A stretch of 64,000 nucleotides of DNA, taken from the NCBI GenBank assembly GCA_023382675.1, contig JAHDWN010000026.1, positions 1-64,000 on the forward strand, given 5' to 3'. A model generated the notes under the pieces. That model was not told where the DNA came from. It ran no database searches and saw nothing but the letters and a program-made list of their open reading frames with translations. The stretch comes from Anaerolineae bacterium (GTDB lineage Bacteria > Chloroflexota > Anaerolineae > Aggregatilineales > Phototrophicaceae). A program made the translations under genes and the position numbers. Positions 16,447 to 25,827 of the stretch are shown piece after piece (position 1 is the stretch's first letter; each line of letters begins with the position of its first letter).

Positions 16447-17925
16447 CTAAATCGAGACAACCTCGCCGCTACCTTCCAGCGCATGCCTAGCCTCTGGGCG
16501 CGCCTGATCGCTCGCCAGCAGCAGGATGCGGTCTCCCGGCTGAATCAGTGTGTCGCCTCGTGGGATGACCATGTCGCCGCCGCGCCGGATCAGCACGATC
16601 AGCGCATCTTTCGGCAGGCGCAGATCGAGGATCTGCCTGCCGACGGCGGAGGCATCGGGTGCGACCTCCAGCTCGATGAGATCGTCAGCGATGACGCCGT
16701 CATCAGTTACGAAGGACAACGGCGATTTCGGCGCTTCAACATGCGGGCTGTAGACGCCGAGCCACTTCGCCATGGGGATAATCAGCGTCCCCTGCACGAG
16801 CACCGACGTCAGCACGATGAAGAATACAAGGTTGAAGATGGTATCTGCCTTGCCGACCCCGGCGATCAGGGGGAAGGTCGCCAGGACAATCGGCGCCGCG
16901 CCGCGCAGCCCGACCCAGGCGATATAGAGCTTTTCGCGCAGTTGAAAACGGCTGAACGCCAGCGCAGCAAATACGCTCAAGGGCCGCGCAACGATGATTA
17001 AGAACAGGGCGACGAGCAGCCCCATAGTGCCGACGGAGGGCAGCCGCGAGGGAAACACCTGCAGGCCGAGCGCGAGGAACATGGCGATCTGCATCAGCCA
17101 GGCAAGTCCGTCATGGAAGCGCGTCAGGCTGCCCTTGTGCAGCAGTTTGCGCTGCCCCAGGATCAAACCGGCAATGTAGACGGCCAGGAAGCCGCTGCCA
17201 CCCAGGAGCGCCGTCGTGCCATACGTCAGCAAAACGAGCGCGATCGTAAGGACAGGATACAGGCCATCGTATTCCAGGCGCAGGCGGTTGACCAGCATGA
17301 TGATGCCCCTGCCAAACACATAGCCGAGCGCCAGACCAATGCTCATCTGCTGGACGAAGAGCACGATCAGGCTGGTGGCGGACTGGTCCGGATTGACGAC
17401 AAGCTGGGTCATGCCGATGGTCAGGAAGACGGCCATCGGGTCATTGCTGCCGGATTCGAGTTCAAGCAGCGGCTTGAGCTTTCCTTTGAGGCGCACAGAT
17501 TTTCCGCGCAGGACGGAGAAGACTGCGGCGGCATCGGTCGAGGCGATGATCGCGCCGAGCAGGATGCCTTCCGTCCAGGAGAACTGCAAGACGATGGCGG
17601 CGAACGCACCGACGGCGAGCGCCGTAATCGTCACGCCGATCGTCGAGAGCCACAGCGCCGGGCGCAGCACGGGGCGAACATCGTTCCAGGCGGTATCCAG
17701 GCCGCCGGAGAACAGGATGAACACGAGCGCGACGACACCAATCGCCTGCGATAAGGGGGGATTGTCGAAGTAGATGCCGCCAATGCCATCGGAACCCGCC
17801 AGCATCCCTAACAATAAAAAGAGCAGCAGCGCCGGGACGCCGAATTTGACGGCGATCTTGCTGGCGAGGATACTCGAAAGCAGGAAAGCAGCGGTGATAA
17901 CGAAGACTTGTTCGACTGTGATCAT
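16447..17925 (-). CDS. Potassium/proton antiporter (CPA1, NhaP2/CvrA-like) with TrkA-C domain
   Basis: Residues 1-390 of this 492-residue protein form about 12 membrane helices of the Na+/H+ exchanger fold. They include FILFSGGLDTAW, GAIIASTDAAAVFSVL and LELESGSNDPMAVFL, where the ND pair is the ion-binding site of CPA1 members. Residues about 400-480 form a cytoplasmic TrkA-C regulatory domain (DLIELEVAPDASAVGRQIL...LPKDALIVLIRRGGDMVIPRGDTLIQPGD). Such proteins export K+ or Na+ in exchange for protons. It is divergent from dnaX. Confidence 0.9.
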   Translation of the reverse strand: MITVEQVFVITAAFLLSSILASKIAVKFGVPALLLFLLLGMLAGSDGIGGIYFDNPPLSQAIGVVALVFILFSGGLDTAWNDVRPVLRPALWLSTIGVTITALAVGAFAAIVLQFSWTEGILLGAIIASTDAAAVFSVLRGKSVRLKGKLKPLLELESGSNDPMAVFLTIGMTQLVVNPDQSATSLIVLFVQQMSIGLALGYVFGRGIIMLVNRLRLEYDGLYPVLTIALVLLTYGTTALLGGSGFLAVYIAGLILGQRKLLHKGSLTRFHDGLAWLMQIAMFLALGLQVFPSRLPSVGTMGLLVALFLIIVARPLSVFAALAFSRFQLREKLYIAWVGLRGAAPIVLATFPLIAGVGKADTIFNLVFFIVLTSVLVQGTLIIPMAKWLGVYSPHVEAPKSPLSFVTDDGVIADDLIELEVAPDASAVGRQILDLRLPKDALIVLIRRGGDMVIPRGDTLIQPGDRILLLASDQARPEARHALEGSGEVVSI

Positions 17926-18241
17926 CAGCCCTTGTTCACGATTCCCTGTGCAGTATATACAGTAGAGTGAATCACGCTTCGTCCCGTCTGTGCGTGCGAT
18001 TTTAGCATAGCGCAGCCAATTGCAGCATGATGATATGCGCGGCGATTGGATCTTGCGAGGGCACGCCGGTACGATTGTCGAAGAATAACAGTCTGGTCCC
18101 TATGAGGTAAGGTTCGCCAATCTTATACGAATAGCTGCCTGATCACCACATACAGCAAGCCACTATTCCTCCCGCTTTCCGACTTCCAACGTTGCCCTCG
18201 CCCGACCATCATGCTAGACTCTCACGTGGAGGAAAGCACCC
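17926..18241. other. Divergent intergenic region, antiporter/dnaX
   Basis: About 315 nt carry no open frame of note. No SRP RNA is seen (the GGAAGGAAGCA-type loop is absent), nor a tRNA. It must hold the leftward antiporter promoter and the dnaX promoter, but no clear -35/-10 pair stands out. GGAGGAAAG just before 18242 is the dnaX ribosome site. Confidence 0.6.
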
Positions 18242-19801
18242 TTGCCCGAACAAGCGCTCTATCTCAAGTGGCGTCCGACGACGTTCGACGATGTGGTCGG
18301 CCAGGAGCATATCGTCCGCACACTGCGCAATGCGCTCAAGGCCGGGCGTATCCGCCATGCCTACCTGTTCAGCGGCCCGCGCGGCACCGGCAAGACCACC
18401 ATGGCCCGCCTGCTGGCGAAGGCTGTCAACTGCCACGATCCGGAGCCGAACAACCGCCCCTGCAACCAGTGTCCGGCGTGCATCGCCGTCAACGAAGGCC
18501 GCTACCTCGACCTGATTGAGATCGACGCGGCCACGCACACCGGCGTGGACGACGTGCGCGATCTGCGTGAGAAGATCGCCTTCTCGCCTGGCGAGGGACA
18601 GTACAAGATCTACATCATCGACGAAGTCCACCGCTTCAGCGGCAGTGCCTTCGACGCGCTGCTCAAAACTCTGGAAGAACCGCCGGAACACGCTATCTTC
18701 GTCCTGGCGACGACCGAGATCGACAAAGTCCCGGCCACAATCAAAAGCCGCTGTTTGCAGTTCGAGTTCCGCCGCCTGTCGCTGCTCGAAGCGACCGACC
18801 GCCTGCAAGAGATCGTCGATGCCGAAGGTCTCAAGTATGAGCGGGAGGCGCTCGAAATCATTGCCCGTTACGGCACCGGCTCGATGCGTGACAGCATCAG
18901 CCTGCTCGACCAAATCATCACCGACCCAGATGAGGCGATCACGACCGCGTTGGCGCAGAAGGTGCTCGGCAGCGCCGGCAGCCAGGCCACCCGTGCTTTA
19001 GTCGAGACGATCCTGGCGCAGGATACGGCAGCGGGGCTACGTATCATCAACGAAGCCGTCGATGGTGGTGCAGATCCGCGTCAGTTCGGCCAGCAGGTCG
19101 TCGAACACCTGCGCAGCGTCTTGATCGCGCAGACGGCGGGTGTGGAAATGCTCGAAGCGTCGCAGGAAGACAAGGCGCTCTATACCGAGCAGAGCCAGCA
19201 CATCGACCGGGCCATGCTCGTCCAGGCGATCCGCGCTTTCAACGATGCCATCAACAATTATCGCGGCGGCTGGCAGCCCCAGTTGACGCTGGAACTGGCG
19301 TTGATGGACAGCGTTCGCCCGCTTGAAGAAACCTACGTCAGCGCAGCGCCGGTGGTCGCGCGCACAGCGCCTGCTGCTGCTTCACAAGCCGAACGGCCTG
19401 CGCCAATCAGCGACGCGAACGCCGTCGTTGCCGCCACAGCCATCCAGGCGCAGTGGATTAATGTGCTCAAGGCGATGTATCGCTACAACAAGCAAAGCCC
19501 GTCGGTTATGGAGAATTTCCGCGTGCAGCGTGTCGAAGGTGGCATAGTTTACCTGGCGACCGATAACGTCATCTTTTACGAGCGCGTCAATCCGTTCCCG
19601 GAGAAAAAGCAAATTGTCGAGCGGGCGCTGACGGACGTGTTCAAGACAGAGCTCAAAGTGCAGATCGTCTTGATCGCGCAGGATGGCGGCGATGAGCAGC
19701 CCACGAGTGATGATCCGCTGCTCTCAGAAGCCTTCAAACGCGGCGGCAAAATCCGGCAAACTGATGATGACGCTCCGGAAACGACAGATGATGAAGACTG
19801 A
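18242..19801 (+). CDS. dnaX: DNA polymerase III subunit gamma/tau
   Basis: This is the clamp-loader ATPase of 519 residues. Seen are Walker A GPRGTGKTTMA (about residues 41-51), the four-cysteine zinc module (NCHDPE...CNQCPAC), Walker B IIDEVHRFS, and the sensor region LATTEIDKVPATIKSRC. Domain III and a tau-like C-terminal extension follow. It starts with TTG, supported by GGAGGAAAG 6 nt upstream and by alignment of PEQALYLKWRPTTFDD with the family. The C-terminus is acidic. ybaB lies 45 nt downstream, the common dnaX-ybaB order. Confidence 0.95.
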   Translation: MPEQALYLKWRPTTFDDVVGQEHIVRTLRNALKAGRIRHAYLFSGPRGTGKTTMARLLAKAVNCHDPEPNNRPCNQCPACIAVNEGRYLDLIEIDAATHTGVDDVRDLREKIAFSPGEGQYKIYIIDEVHRFSGSAFDALLKTLEEPPEHAIFVLATTEIDKVPATIKSRCLQFEFRRLSLLEATDRLQEIVDAEGLKYEREALEIIARYGTGSMRDSISLLDQIITDPDEAITTALAQKVLGSAGSQATRALVETILAQDTAAGLRIINEAVDGGADPRQFGQQVVEHLRSVLIAQTAGVEMLEASQEDKALYTEQSQHIDRAMLVQAIRAFNDAINNYRGGWQPQLTLELALMDSVRPLEETYVSAAPVVARTAPAAASQAERPAPISDANAVVAATAIQAQWINVLKAMYRYNKQSPSVMENFRVQRVEGGIVYLATDNVIFYERVNPFPEKKQIVERALTDVFKTELKVQIVLIAQDGGDEQPTSDDPLLSEAFKRGGKIRQTDDDAPETTDDED

Positions 19802-19846
19802 GGTCATCCCAATTCAAGAACCCGATTGCAATCTAAGGAGTGATCA

Positions 19847-20239
19847 ATGAGTAAGCGACGTGGCGGTATTCCAGGTGGCGGCGGCATACCGGGCGGCCAG
19901 AATATGATGCGCCAGCTTCAGCAGATGCAGCAGAAGATGCAAGAAGACATGGCTGCCGCGCGGGATGCGCTCGAACATGAGCTGTTCGAGATCAACAAGG
20001 GCGGCATTGTGACGGTCGTCATCAATGGGCATCAGCGCATCCAGTCGATCACAGTCAAGCCGGACGCGCTGGACACGAGCGACCCCGAATGGGCGACTGA
20101 TCTCTCCGATCTGCTGACCCTGGCGGTCAACGAAGCCATCGAAGAGAGCCAGAAGCAGGCTGCCGCGCGCATGGAAGAGATCACGGGCAACCTGGGCGGC
20201 CTGGGCGATATGCCCGGCCTGGGCGGCCTGTTCGGTTAG
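19847..20239 (+). CDS. ybaB: YbaB/EbfC nucleoid-associated protein
   Basis: This 130-residue protein has an N-terminal Gly-rich stretch, a Met/Gln coiled helix (MMRQLQQMQQKMQED), and the YbaB core HELFEINKGGIVTVVINGHQRIQSITVKPDAL. It ends in a Gly/Leu tail. YbaB/EbfC proteins are dimeric DNA-binding proteins found next to dnaX and recR. Here recR does not follow; a hairpin terminator does. TAAGGAGTGATCA before the ATG is a good ribosome site. Confidence 0.93.
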   Translation: MSKRRGGIPGGGGIPGGQNMMRQLQQMQQKMQEDMAAARDALEHELFEINKGGIVTVVINGHQRIQSITVKPDALDTSDPEWATDLSDLLTLAVNEAIEESQKQAAARMEEITGNLGGLGDMPGLGGLFG

Positions 20240-20289
20240 CCCACAGCCCCTGACTCCGCGCACATTTTCTCACATCGAATGCTGACCAC

Positions 20290-20318
20290 GGTGGCAGGGT
20301 AACGAACCTGCCACCTTT
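20290..20318 (+). terminator. Terminator of the dnaX-ybaB operon
   Basis: A 9-bp perfect stem (GGTGGCAGG with CCTGCCACC) with an 8-nt loop is followed by TTTCC. It sits between two genes converging on it and could work in both directions. Confidence 0.7.
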
Positions 20319-20320
20319 CC

Positions 20321-23300
20321 TCATAGCAATCTGCCGCCGTCAAGTTCGACGTTCGTATCTGCCAGATGATGGGCCGCGCCCAGCCGGGTAAAGATGGCGG
20401 ACGCCTGCGCCAGATGCTGCGTGCGCTGGGGATCGTCCAGCGGCAGCCAGCGCCCCAGGTGATAATGCGCTAATCCCTGCTCGAACGGCATCGCCAATTT
20501 GGATGCCTGGCGCGCGCTTTCGCCCAATCGCGCGTGTGCTGTGGCCTGATCGCCCTCCACATGCGCCAGCCAGCCCCTGCACAGCAGGGCACGCGGTGAT
20601 GCAATCGGAATCGTCTTCGCCAGCGCCTGAAGCTGCCCCAGGACGTGCGTCGCCTGCTCGATCAAGCGGGGGCGTTCGTTCGCGCTTTCCGCTGGCAGTG
20701 TCTCCAGCACCGTCAGGAACACTTCGGCTGCGCCGGCATACCCTTCCAGGAGCGCGAAGCCTGTCGCCTCAGACGCGCCGATCCACTCAACCGCCGACTG
20801 CGCCAGACGATTGGCGGCATCGACATTGCCCTGGTACAACTCGACCACGCCGAGCAAGCCGTATGCCTGAATCAGCGTCACCACGTCGTTGACGCGATTG
20901 TCTTCCATGACATTGGTTGCGTTCTTCAGCAGCCCCGAGGCATCCAGGAGTGCGCCTATGCGCAGCGTGTTCTGCCCCTGGCCGAGCAGCCCCCAGCTCT
21001 GATGCAGCAGGCTGTTGGTGCGCAGCGCCGAACGCTGTACCTGCGCAAACAGTTCCCGGCTGCGGGCGAATTCGCCCCGGTAATAGAGCAGTGACGCTAG
21101 AAAATCAAGGCTTTCCTCGCGCGACTGTAAATCGCCGATGGCCTCGGCGATGGTCATCGCGCGTTCCAGCGCCGCCTGCGCCTCATCCCACTGGCCCAGG
21201 CCGATGTCATACAGACTCGTGCGGCGCAGCGCGAAATCTTCGACCGAGGGATCGCCGACTTTGCGCGCCACGCGCCGCGCCTGCCGCTTGTAAATGCTCG
21301 CCGGTACGTGCTGGCCGATGTTGCCGATGGCATAGCACATGTTCGCGCTCGCCTTCGCCAACTCCGGCGAAATACCGGCTGACTCCGCCTGGTTGAGCGC
21401 GCCGACGCCATGGACGAGCATCGTCATCGTCTCGTTGGAAAGAAACGCGATCTCCGCCTCCAACATCGAAATACGATGCGTTTCCAGCAGCCAGTCGCGA
21501 TCCTGGGCTCGGCGCGGCGGTGTAAACGGGCGCAGCCGGTGGCCGAGCTGGCGTGTGAGCTGCCTTAGAAAGACGCTGTTCTTCGCGGGCAGCGACCAGC
21601 CGAGCAATTCCGCCGCCTGGGCCAGGCACTGCCGCGCTTCTGGCAGATTGCCCTGGCGATAATGCGCATCGCCCTGCAAGCGCAGCAGTTCCGCTGCCTG
21701 AATGTCGCTCAAGCCCATCGCGTTGCGCAGGGCAAATGCGCGTGACAGCAGCATCACCGATTCGCTCCACGCGCCATTCTGGTAGGCATGTTTGCCTGCC
21801 AGCACCGCATATTGCCCCTCGCGCGCCGGGTCGCCCGCCATGCCCCAGTGATAGGTGAGCGTCGCCGCTTCCTGAGCCGGATCATGGGTCGTCGCGATGA
21901 TCGCTTCCGCAACCTGCCGGTGCAGCTGTCGCCGCTCGTCTGCGTCGATTTCGTTCAGCACCATCTCGCGCAGTTTGGCGTGCGAGAAGATCCAGCGCTC
22001 GTCTTTCACCGTCAGCGCAGAGTCCGCGCAGCGGTTCAGCCATTCTTCAAAGTCGATCTCCGGCGCGATCTGCCGCAGGAGCTTTTCGTTGATCTGCTGC
22101 CCGGCGACGGCAGCCACGCGCAGCAGCGGCTGCGCGCTCAGCGGCACGCGCTCCAGGCGCTTCTGGAGGATGCGCTGGACACCGCCCGTCAGCACGCGGC
22201 GGTGCAGGTTGATTTCCGCCACCCGTTCCAATTCACCGGCTTCTTCCGCGAGCGCGCGCACGACTTCGACCACGAAATAGGCGTTGCCGTCTGTCTCGCG
22301 GCGCAGGAGTTCGATCAGGCGTTGGTCAAGCCCAACCTCGCCCAGCATCGCCTGGCTCAATGCGCCGATCTGCTCGTCCTTCAGCCGTTCCAGGTGCAGA
22401 AGCTGCATCTGCGGCAGCTCCTGCGGCAGCGTTGGGCGTTCGTCCACACGGTAGCTGCCCAGGACAAGCACCGGCAAGCGCCCAGCGATGCGCGATACCC
22501 AGCGCAGCAGCGCCAGCGTCTCACTGCCCGCGGAGTGCAGATCTTCGAGGATGATCACGAGCGGCAGTTTCAGACGGCGCAGCAGCATTTCAATCGTTGA
22601 TAGCAAACGTGTTTGCGCAGCTTCGGGGTCAAGCGGCGGTGCGTCTGTCACTTCCATGCCGATGATCGCGCCGATGTTCGGCAAGATCGGTTTCAAAACC
22701 CCGGCTTCCCGCTCGGTGATGTCCGCCATCAGTGCCAGCCAGCGCAGCGGTGCACGCCATGAGCTGTACGGATTCGCGCCTTCGCTGGCGGTTTCGCCGC
22801 GCACGACCAGCACCCCGCGCACGAGCGCCATGGTCCGCAGCTCGTCGAGCAGGCGGGTCTTGCCGACGCCGCTTTCCCCGCCGATCAGCCAGGCTTCGCC
22901 CTCACCGTTGACTGTTCGTGAGAGCGCCTGGGCCAGTTGCGCGATCTCATCCTCACGGCCAATCAGGCGCGCCGCCTGCAAGAAGCTCTCGCGCGTCGCC
23001 CGGTTCTCTGGCGGCGGCGTCATCCCCAGCGCAGTGTACAAGACGTTGATCACGTCGCTGGCCCGGCGATAGCGATACTCTGGCTTCTTCATCAGCAGCT
23101 TGCCCACAATCGCTGCCAGATTGGGGTCCATCGCGCTCAGATCGGGAATCTTGTTCACGATGTTGTGGATCAGGTGGGCGCGATTTTCGCTTTCGAAGGG
23201 GTGCGCGCCCAGCAGCATCTCATGAGCGATCAGCCCGACCGCATACAGATCAGCGCGTTCATCGGGCGTTTCGCCGAAGAGGAGTTCGGGCGGCAGATAG

Positions 23301-23836
23301 GGCAGCGTGCCCAGCGCCGAGTCCTCTCCACCGTCCGAAAGCGCCAGGCCAAAGTCGACGACCTTGACCACCCGGTTCTGCACCAGCACGTTGCTCGGCT
23401 TGAGGTCACGATGCAGCACGCCGCGGCGGTGAAGATACACCAGTGCTTGCAGCATCTGCGCCAGGAGATCGACCTGATCTTCGACCGGCAGGCTGCGCGC
23501 CGTCTGAACGATGTCGTAGGCGTTCTCCAGCAGCTCCATCGTGAAATAGGGCTGTCGAGCCGCGTCGAAACCGTAATCGAGCACGCTGACGATGTTCGGG
23601 TGGCGCAGCGAGGCCAGCACACGGAATTCCTGCGCCAGCGCCAGGCGCAATTCGTTGTCCTGCGTCGGGGCGGTCGTACTCTGAGGATCGTCAGCGCGTA
23701 CGACCTGCTTGAGCGCGATCTCCTGTCCCGTCAACCGGTCATATGCGCGGTAGACCACGCCCATGCCACCCTTACCGAGCAGTTCAAGCAGGGTATAGCG
23801 TCTGCCGACGATCGGCGGCGTTTCGATGGCGACCAT
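20321..23836 (-). CDS. Serine/threonine protein kinase fused to an AAA-type ATPase and TPR array
   Basis: In this 1171-residue protein, residues about 10-270 are a Hanks-type kinase: GKGGMGVVYRAY loop, catalytic HRDLKPSN, DFGLAL and GTLPYLPPE. Residues about 290-560 are a signal-transduction ATPase with Walker A GGESGVGKT and Walker B VIILEDLHSAG. The rest is helical TPR-like repeats (MALT/AfsR-like). Such proteins couple phosphorylation to a STAND-type sensor, and the targets are unknown. No membrane helix is seen. The start at the ATG preceded by CAGGAACTATCC is preferred to a TTG 13 codons earlier. It lies downstream of the TolB-like operon. Confidence 0.9.
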   Translation of the reverse strand: MVAIETPPIVGRRYTLLELLGKGGMGVVYRAYDRLTGQEIALKQVVRADDPQSTTAPTQDNELRLALAQEFRVLASLRHPNIVSVLDYGFDAARQPYFTMELLENAYDIVQTARSLPVEDQVDLLAQMLQALVYLHRRGVLHRDLKPSNVLVQNRVVKVVDFGLALSDGGEDSALGTLPYLPPELLFGETPDERADLYAVGLIAHEMLLGAHPFESENRAHLIHNIVNKIPDLSAMDPNLAAIVGKLLMKKPEYRYRRASDVINVLYTALGMTPPPENRATRESFLQAARLIGREDEIAQLAQALSRTVNGEGEAWLIGGESGVGKTRLLDELRTMALVRGVLVVRGETASEGANPYSSWRAPLRWLALMADITEREAGVLKPILPNIGAIIGMEVTDAPPLDPEAAQTRLLSTIEMLLRRLKLPLVIILEDLHSAGSETLALLRWVSRIAGRLPVLVLGSYRVDERPTLPQELPQMQLLHLERLKDEQIGALSQAMLGEVGLDQRLIELLRRETDGNAYFVVEVVRALAEEAGELERVAEINLHRRVLTGGVQRILQKRLERVPLSAQPLLRVAAVAGQQINEKLLRQIAPEIDFEEWLNRCADSALTVKDERWIFSHAKLREMVLNEIDADERRQLHRQVAEAIIATTHDPAQEAATLTYHWGMAGDPAREGQYAVLAGKHAYQNGAWSESVMLLSRAFALRNAMGLSDIQAAELLRLQGDAHYRQGNLPEARQCLAQAAELLGWSLPAKNSVFLRQLTRQLGHRLRPFTPPRRAQDRDWLLETHRISMLEAEIAFLSNETMTMLVHGVGALNQAESAGISPELAKASANMCYAIGNIGQHVPASIYKRQARRVARKVGDPSVEDFALRRTSLYDIGLGQWDEAQAALERAMTIAEAIGDLQSREESLDFLASLLYYRGEFARSRELFAQVQRSALRTNSLLHQSWGLLGQGQNTLRIGALLDASGLLKNATNVMEDNRVNDVVTLIQAYGLLGVVELYQGNVDAANRLAQSAVEWIGASEATGFALLEGYAGAAEVFLTVLETLPAESANERPRLIEQATHVLGQLQALAKTIPIASPRALLCRGWLAHVEGDQATAHARLGESARQASKLAMPFEQGLAHYHLGRWLPLDDPQRTQHLAQASAIFTRLGAAHHLADTNVELDGGRLL

Positions 23837-23959
23837 GGATAGTTCCTGCGTGTCCTGGTGGCTACTTCCACTCAATCTTTCATTATAGCCACAGGCAGCA
23901 AGTCATGCAGCGATTTTTTAGCAGCTTGCCTAAGATGTCTATGCATTTGTACATTCTAC

Positions 23960-24799
23960 TCACGGGCGCCACGAGATACTGGCTTCGATGGCGCGGTCGT
24001 GGGTCAGGCGCAAGGGGGTGGGTGTCGGCGTGTCGGCATGGATCAGATAGACATCGACACCGCCATCCATCAGCGCGACGTAGGCGATGCGCTCGCCATC
24101 ACGCGACCAGATCGGTTGCTCGTTATACTGCCTGCCGACCGGCGCGATCAGCCTTGCATTGCGCCGCCGCTCATCCGCCAGATACACGCCCCACTGCCCA
24201 TTGCGAAAGGCGATAAACGCGCTGCGGTTGCCGTCCGGCGAAATCGCCAGCGCCAGCGAGTTCGGATCGATGTCGAAATCGCGGCGCAGCCCGGCACTGA
24301 CCTCTGCCGTCACCTCGAAAAACTCGCTGCCATCCAGCCGAACGCTGAAGATGCGCTGCGAATCCTGTGCGCCCTGAAACAAATAGATGTGCTGCCCGTC
24401 CGCCGACCAGCGCGCGGTGTGGAAAAAGCCGTTCCCCTCCGGAATCAACCGGTAGGTTTCGCGCCCGATGGCGTCCATCATGAAGACGTTGATGGCACCT
24501 TCGCGGTCAGACGTGAACACGATCCACGATCCATCCGGCGACCAGGCCGGGTTGCTGTCGTAACCGGGGCGACGTGTCAGATTGAAGCGGATCTGCCGTT
24601 CCACATCCATACGGTAGATGTCGGGGTCAGCGCCGTCATACAACGCGAACGCGATCTCGTTGCCGCTGGGGAAGATATGCCCGGCCAGCGCCGCCGCCGA
24701 TAGGAGTGTGAATAACCCGCTAACCAGCGTCAAAATACGCTTGAGCCATCTTTCTGCCAGCTTTAATCGGTGGGATGGGGTCTCCATAGCGGCGTCCAA
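23960..24799 (-). CDS. Membrane-anchored TolB-like beta-propeller protein 1
   Basis: This 279-residue protein has a single N-terminal membrane segment (ILTLVSGLFTLLSAAALAG). Repeated WD40-like PD40 blades follow, each with a SPDG core: NPAWSPDGSWIVFTSD, ARWSADGQHIYLF, LALAISPDGNRSAFIA and PIWSRDGERIAYVA. Blades of this kind form an extracytoplasmic propeller used for binding. The start overlaps the end of the preceding gene by up to 37 nt (an internal ATG four codons in gives less overlap). It is the last of four related genes transcribed together. Confidence 0.82.
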   Translation of the reverse strand: MDAAMETPSHRLKLAERWLKRILTLVSGLFTLLSAAALAGHIFPSGNEIAFALYDGADPDIYRMDVERQIRFNLTRRPGYDSNPAWSPDGSWIVFTSDREGAINVFMMDAIGRETYRLIPEGNGFFHTARWSADGQHIYLFQGAQDSQRIFSVRLDGSEFFEVTAEVSAGLRRDFDIDPNSLALAISPDGNRSAFIAFRNGQWGVYLADERRRNARLIAPVGRQYNEQPIWSRDGERIAYVALMDGGVDVYLIHADTPTPTPLRLTHDRAIEASISWRP

Positions 24800-25824
24800 T
24801 AATTCATGCTGCCGTCGGTTAGTCGGGTTGCCTGGGCATCAGGCGCTGTTTGAATATATACGTCATACCCGTCGCCAAGGCTCGAAATAAAGGCGAGCAT
24901 CTCGCCGTCTGGCGACCATGCCGGGTCTGCTTCCGCAGACGGGCCGGACGACCAGCGCTGTAGATCGCCGCTGTCGATCTCAAGCGTAAACAGGTCGAAA
25001 TCACCGCTGCTGAGCGAGACAAAAGCCAGCGTCCGGCTGTCCGGCGACCAGCTCATGTCGACGATCAGTGCCTGGAAATAGGTGATCCGCCGCGCATTTT
25101 CGTCACACCCTGGTTGATCGAGGCACGCAGCGTCGAGCAGATAGAGTTCCTCGCGCAGGTCGCGGTCGGTCAGGTAGGCGATCCAGCGCCCATCCGGCGA
25201 CCAGGCTGCACTCGCCGCATTGCTCGTCGCGCTCGTGATCGCGTGTGCTGCGCCGGTGCCGTCCATCACGTAGAGCCGGCGCAGCCCGTCACGCTGGCTG
25301 ACGAAGACAATCCGCTGCCCATCCGGCGACAGACGGGCTGACATGTCATTACCGACGGCCCGCGTCAGTGCCTCGGCCTGACCATCGTTTGGCGACAGCC
25401 GGTACAACTCAGTGCCGAATGTCTCGTCCATCGACTCGATCAACAGCCAACTGCCATCCGGTGACCAGCGGGGGTTGTCATCCCACCGCGCAACTGATGG
25501 CAAACAGCGCTCCGACGTGCTCGGCATGCGGCGCACGCACACCTGGCGCGGCTGGCTCTGGTCAGCTTCCTGGCGGATGTAGGCGAGCTGCGTGCCATCT
25601 GACGACCAGGCGGCATGATCCTCGTGCAACGTGGGGCTTCGCGTCAGATTAATCACGAGCGCCCGCGCCACATCCACCAGCATCAGGTCGCTGATACCGA
25701 CAGTTTCGCTCTCGAACAGGATTTGATCGCCTGGCGGCAGGGCGCGCCCGATGCCGATTGCCAGCAAACTCGCCAGCGCCAGCCCCAACGCCAGCAGCGC
25801 GACCGGCTGCCATCGACGCATCAC
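24763..25824 (-). CDS. Membrane-anchored TolB-like beta-propeller protein 2
   Basis: This 353-residue protein has an N-terminal signal anchor (LLALGLALASLLAIG). At least six PD40 blades follow (DHAAWSSDGTQLAYI, NPRWSPDGSWLLIES, SARLSPDGQRIVFVS, SAAWSPDGRWIAYLT, DMSWSPDSRTLAFVS and DPAWSPDGEMLAFIS), enough for a complete six-bladed propeller. It shares the VDVARALVINLTRSPTLHEDH opening with its neighbours and is paralogous to them. The role is unknown. Gene order and tight packing suggest that the propellers work together or report on the same envelope process. Confidence 0.85.
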   Translation of the reverse strand: MMRRWQPVALLALGLALASLLAIGIGRALPPGDQILFESETVGISDLMLVDVARALVINLTRSPTLHEDHAAWSSDGTQLAYIRQEADQSQPRQVCVRRMPSTSERCLPSVARWDDNPRWSPDGSWLLIESMDETFGTELYRLSPNDGQAEALTRAVGNDMSARLSPDGQRIVFVSQRDGLRRLYVMDGTGAAHAITSATSNAASAAWSPDGRWIAYLTDRDLREELYLLDAACLDQPGCDENARRITYFQALIVDMSWSPDSRTLAFVSLSSGDFDLFTLEIDSGDLQRWSSGPSAEADPAWSPDGEMLAFISSLGDGYDVYIQTAPDAQATRLTDGSMNYWTPLWRPHPTD

Positions 25825-25827
25825 TCT

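Noticed and set aside
17926-18241. SRP RNA gene upstream of dnaX
   Set aside because: The conserved tetraloop and asymmetric-loop sequence of the 4.5S RNA is absent.
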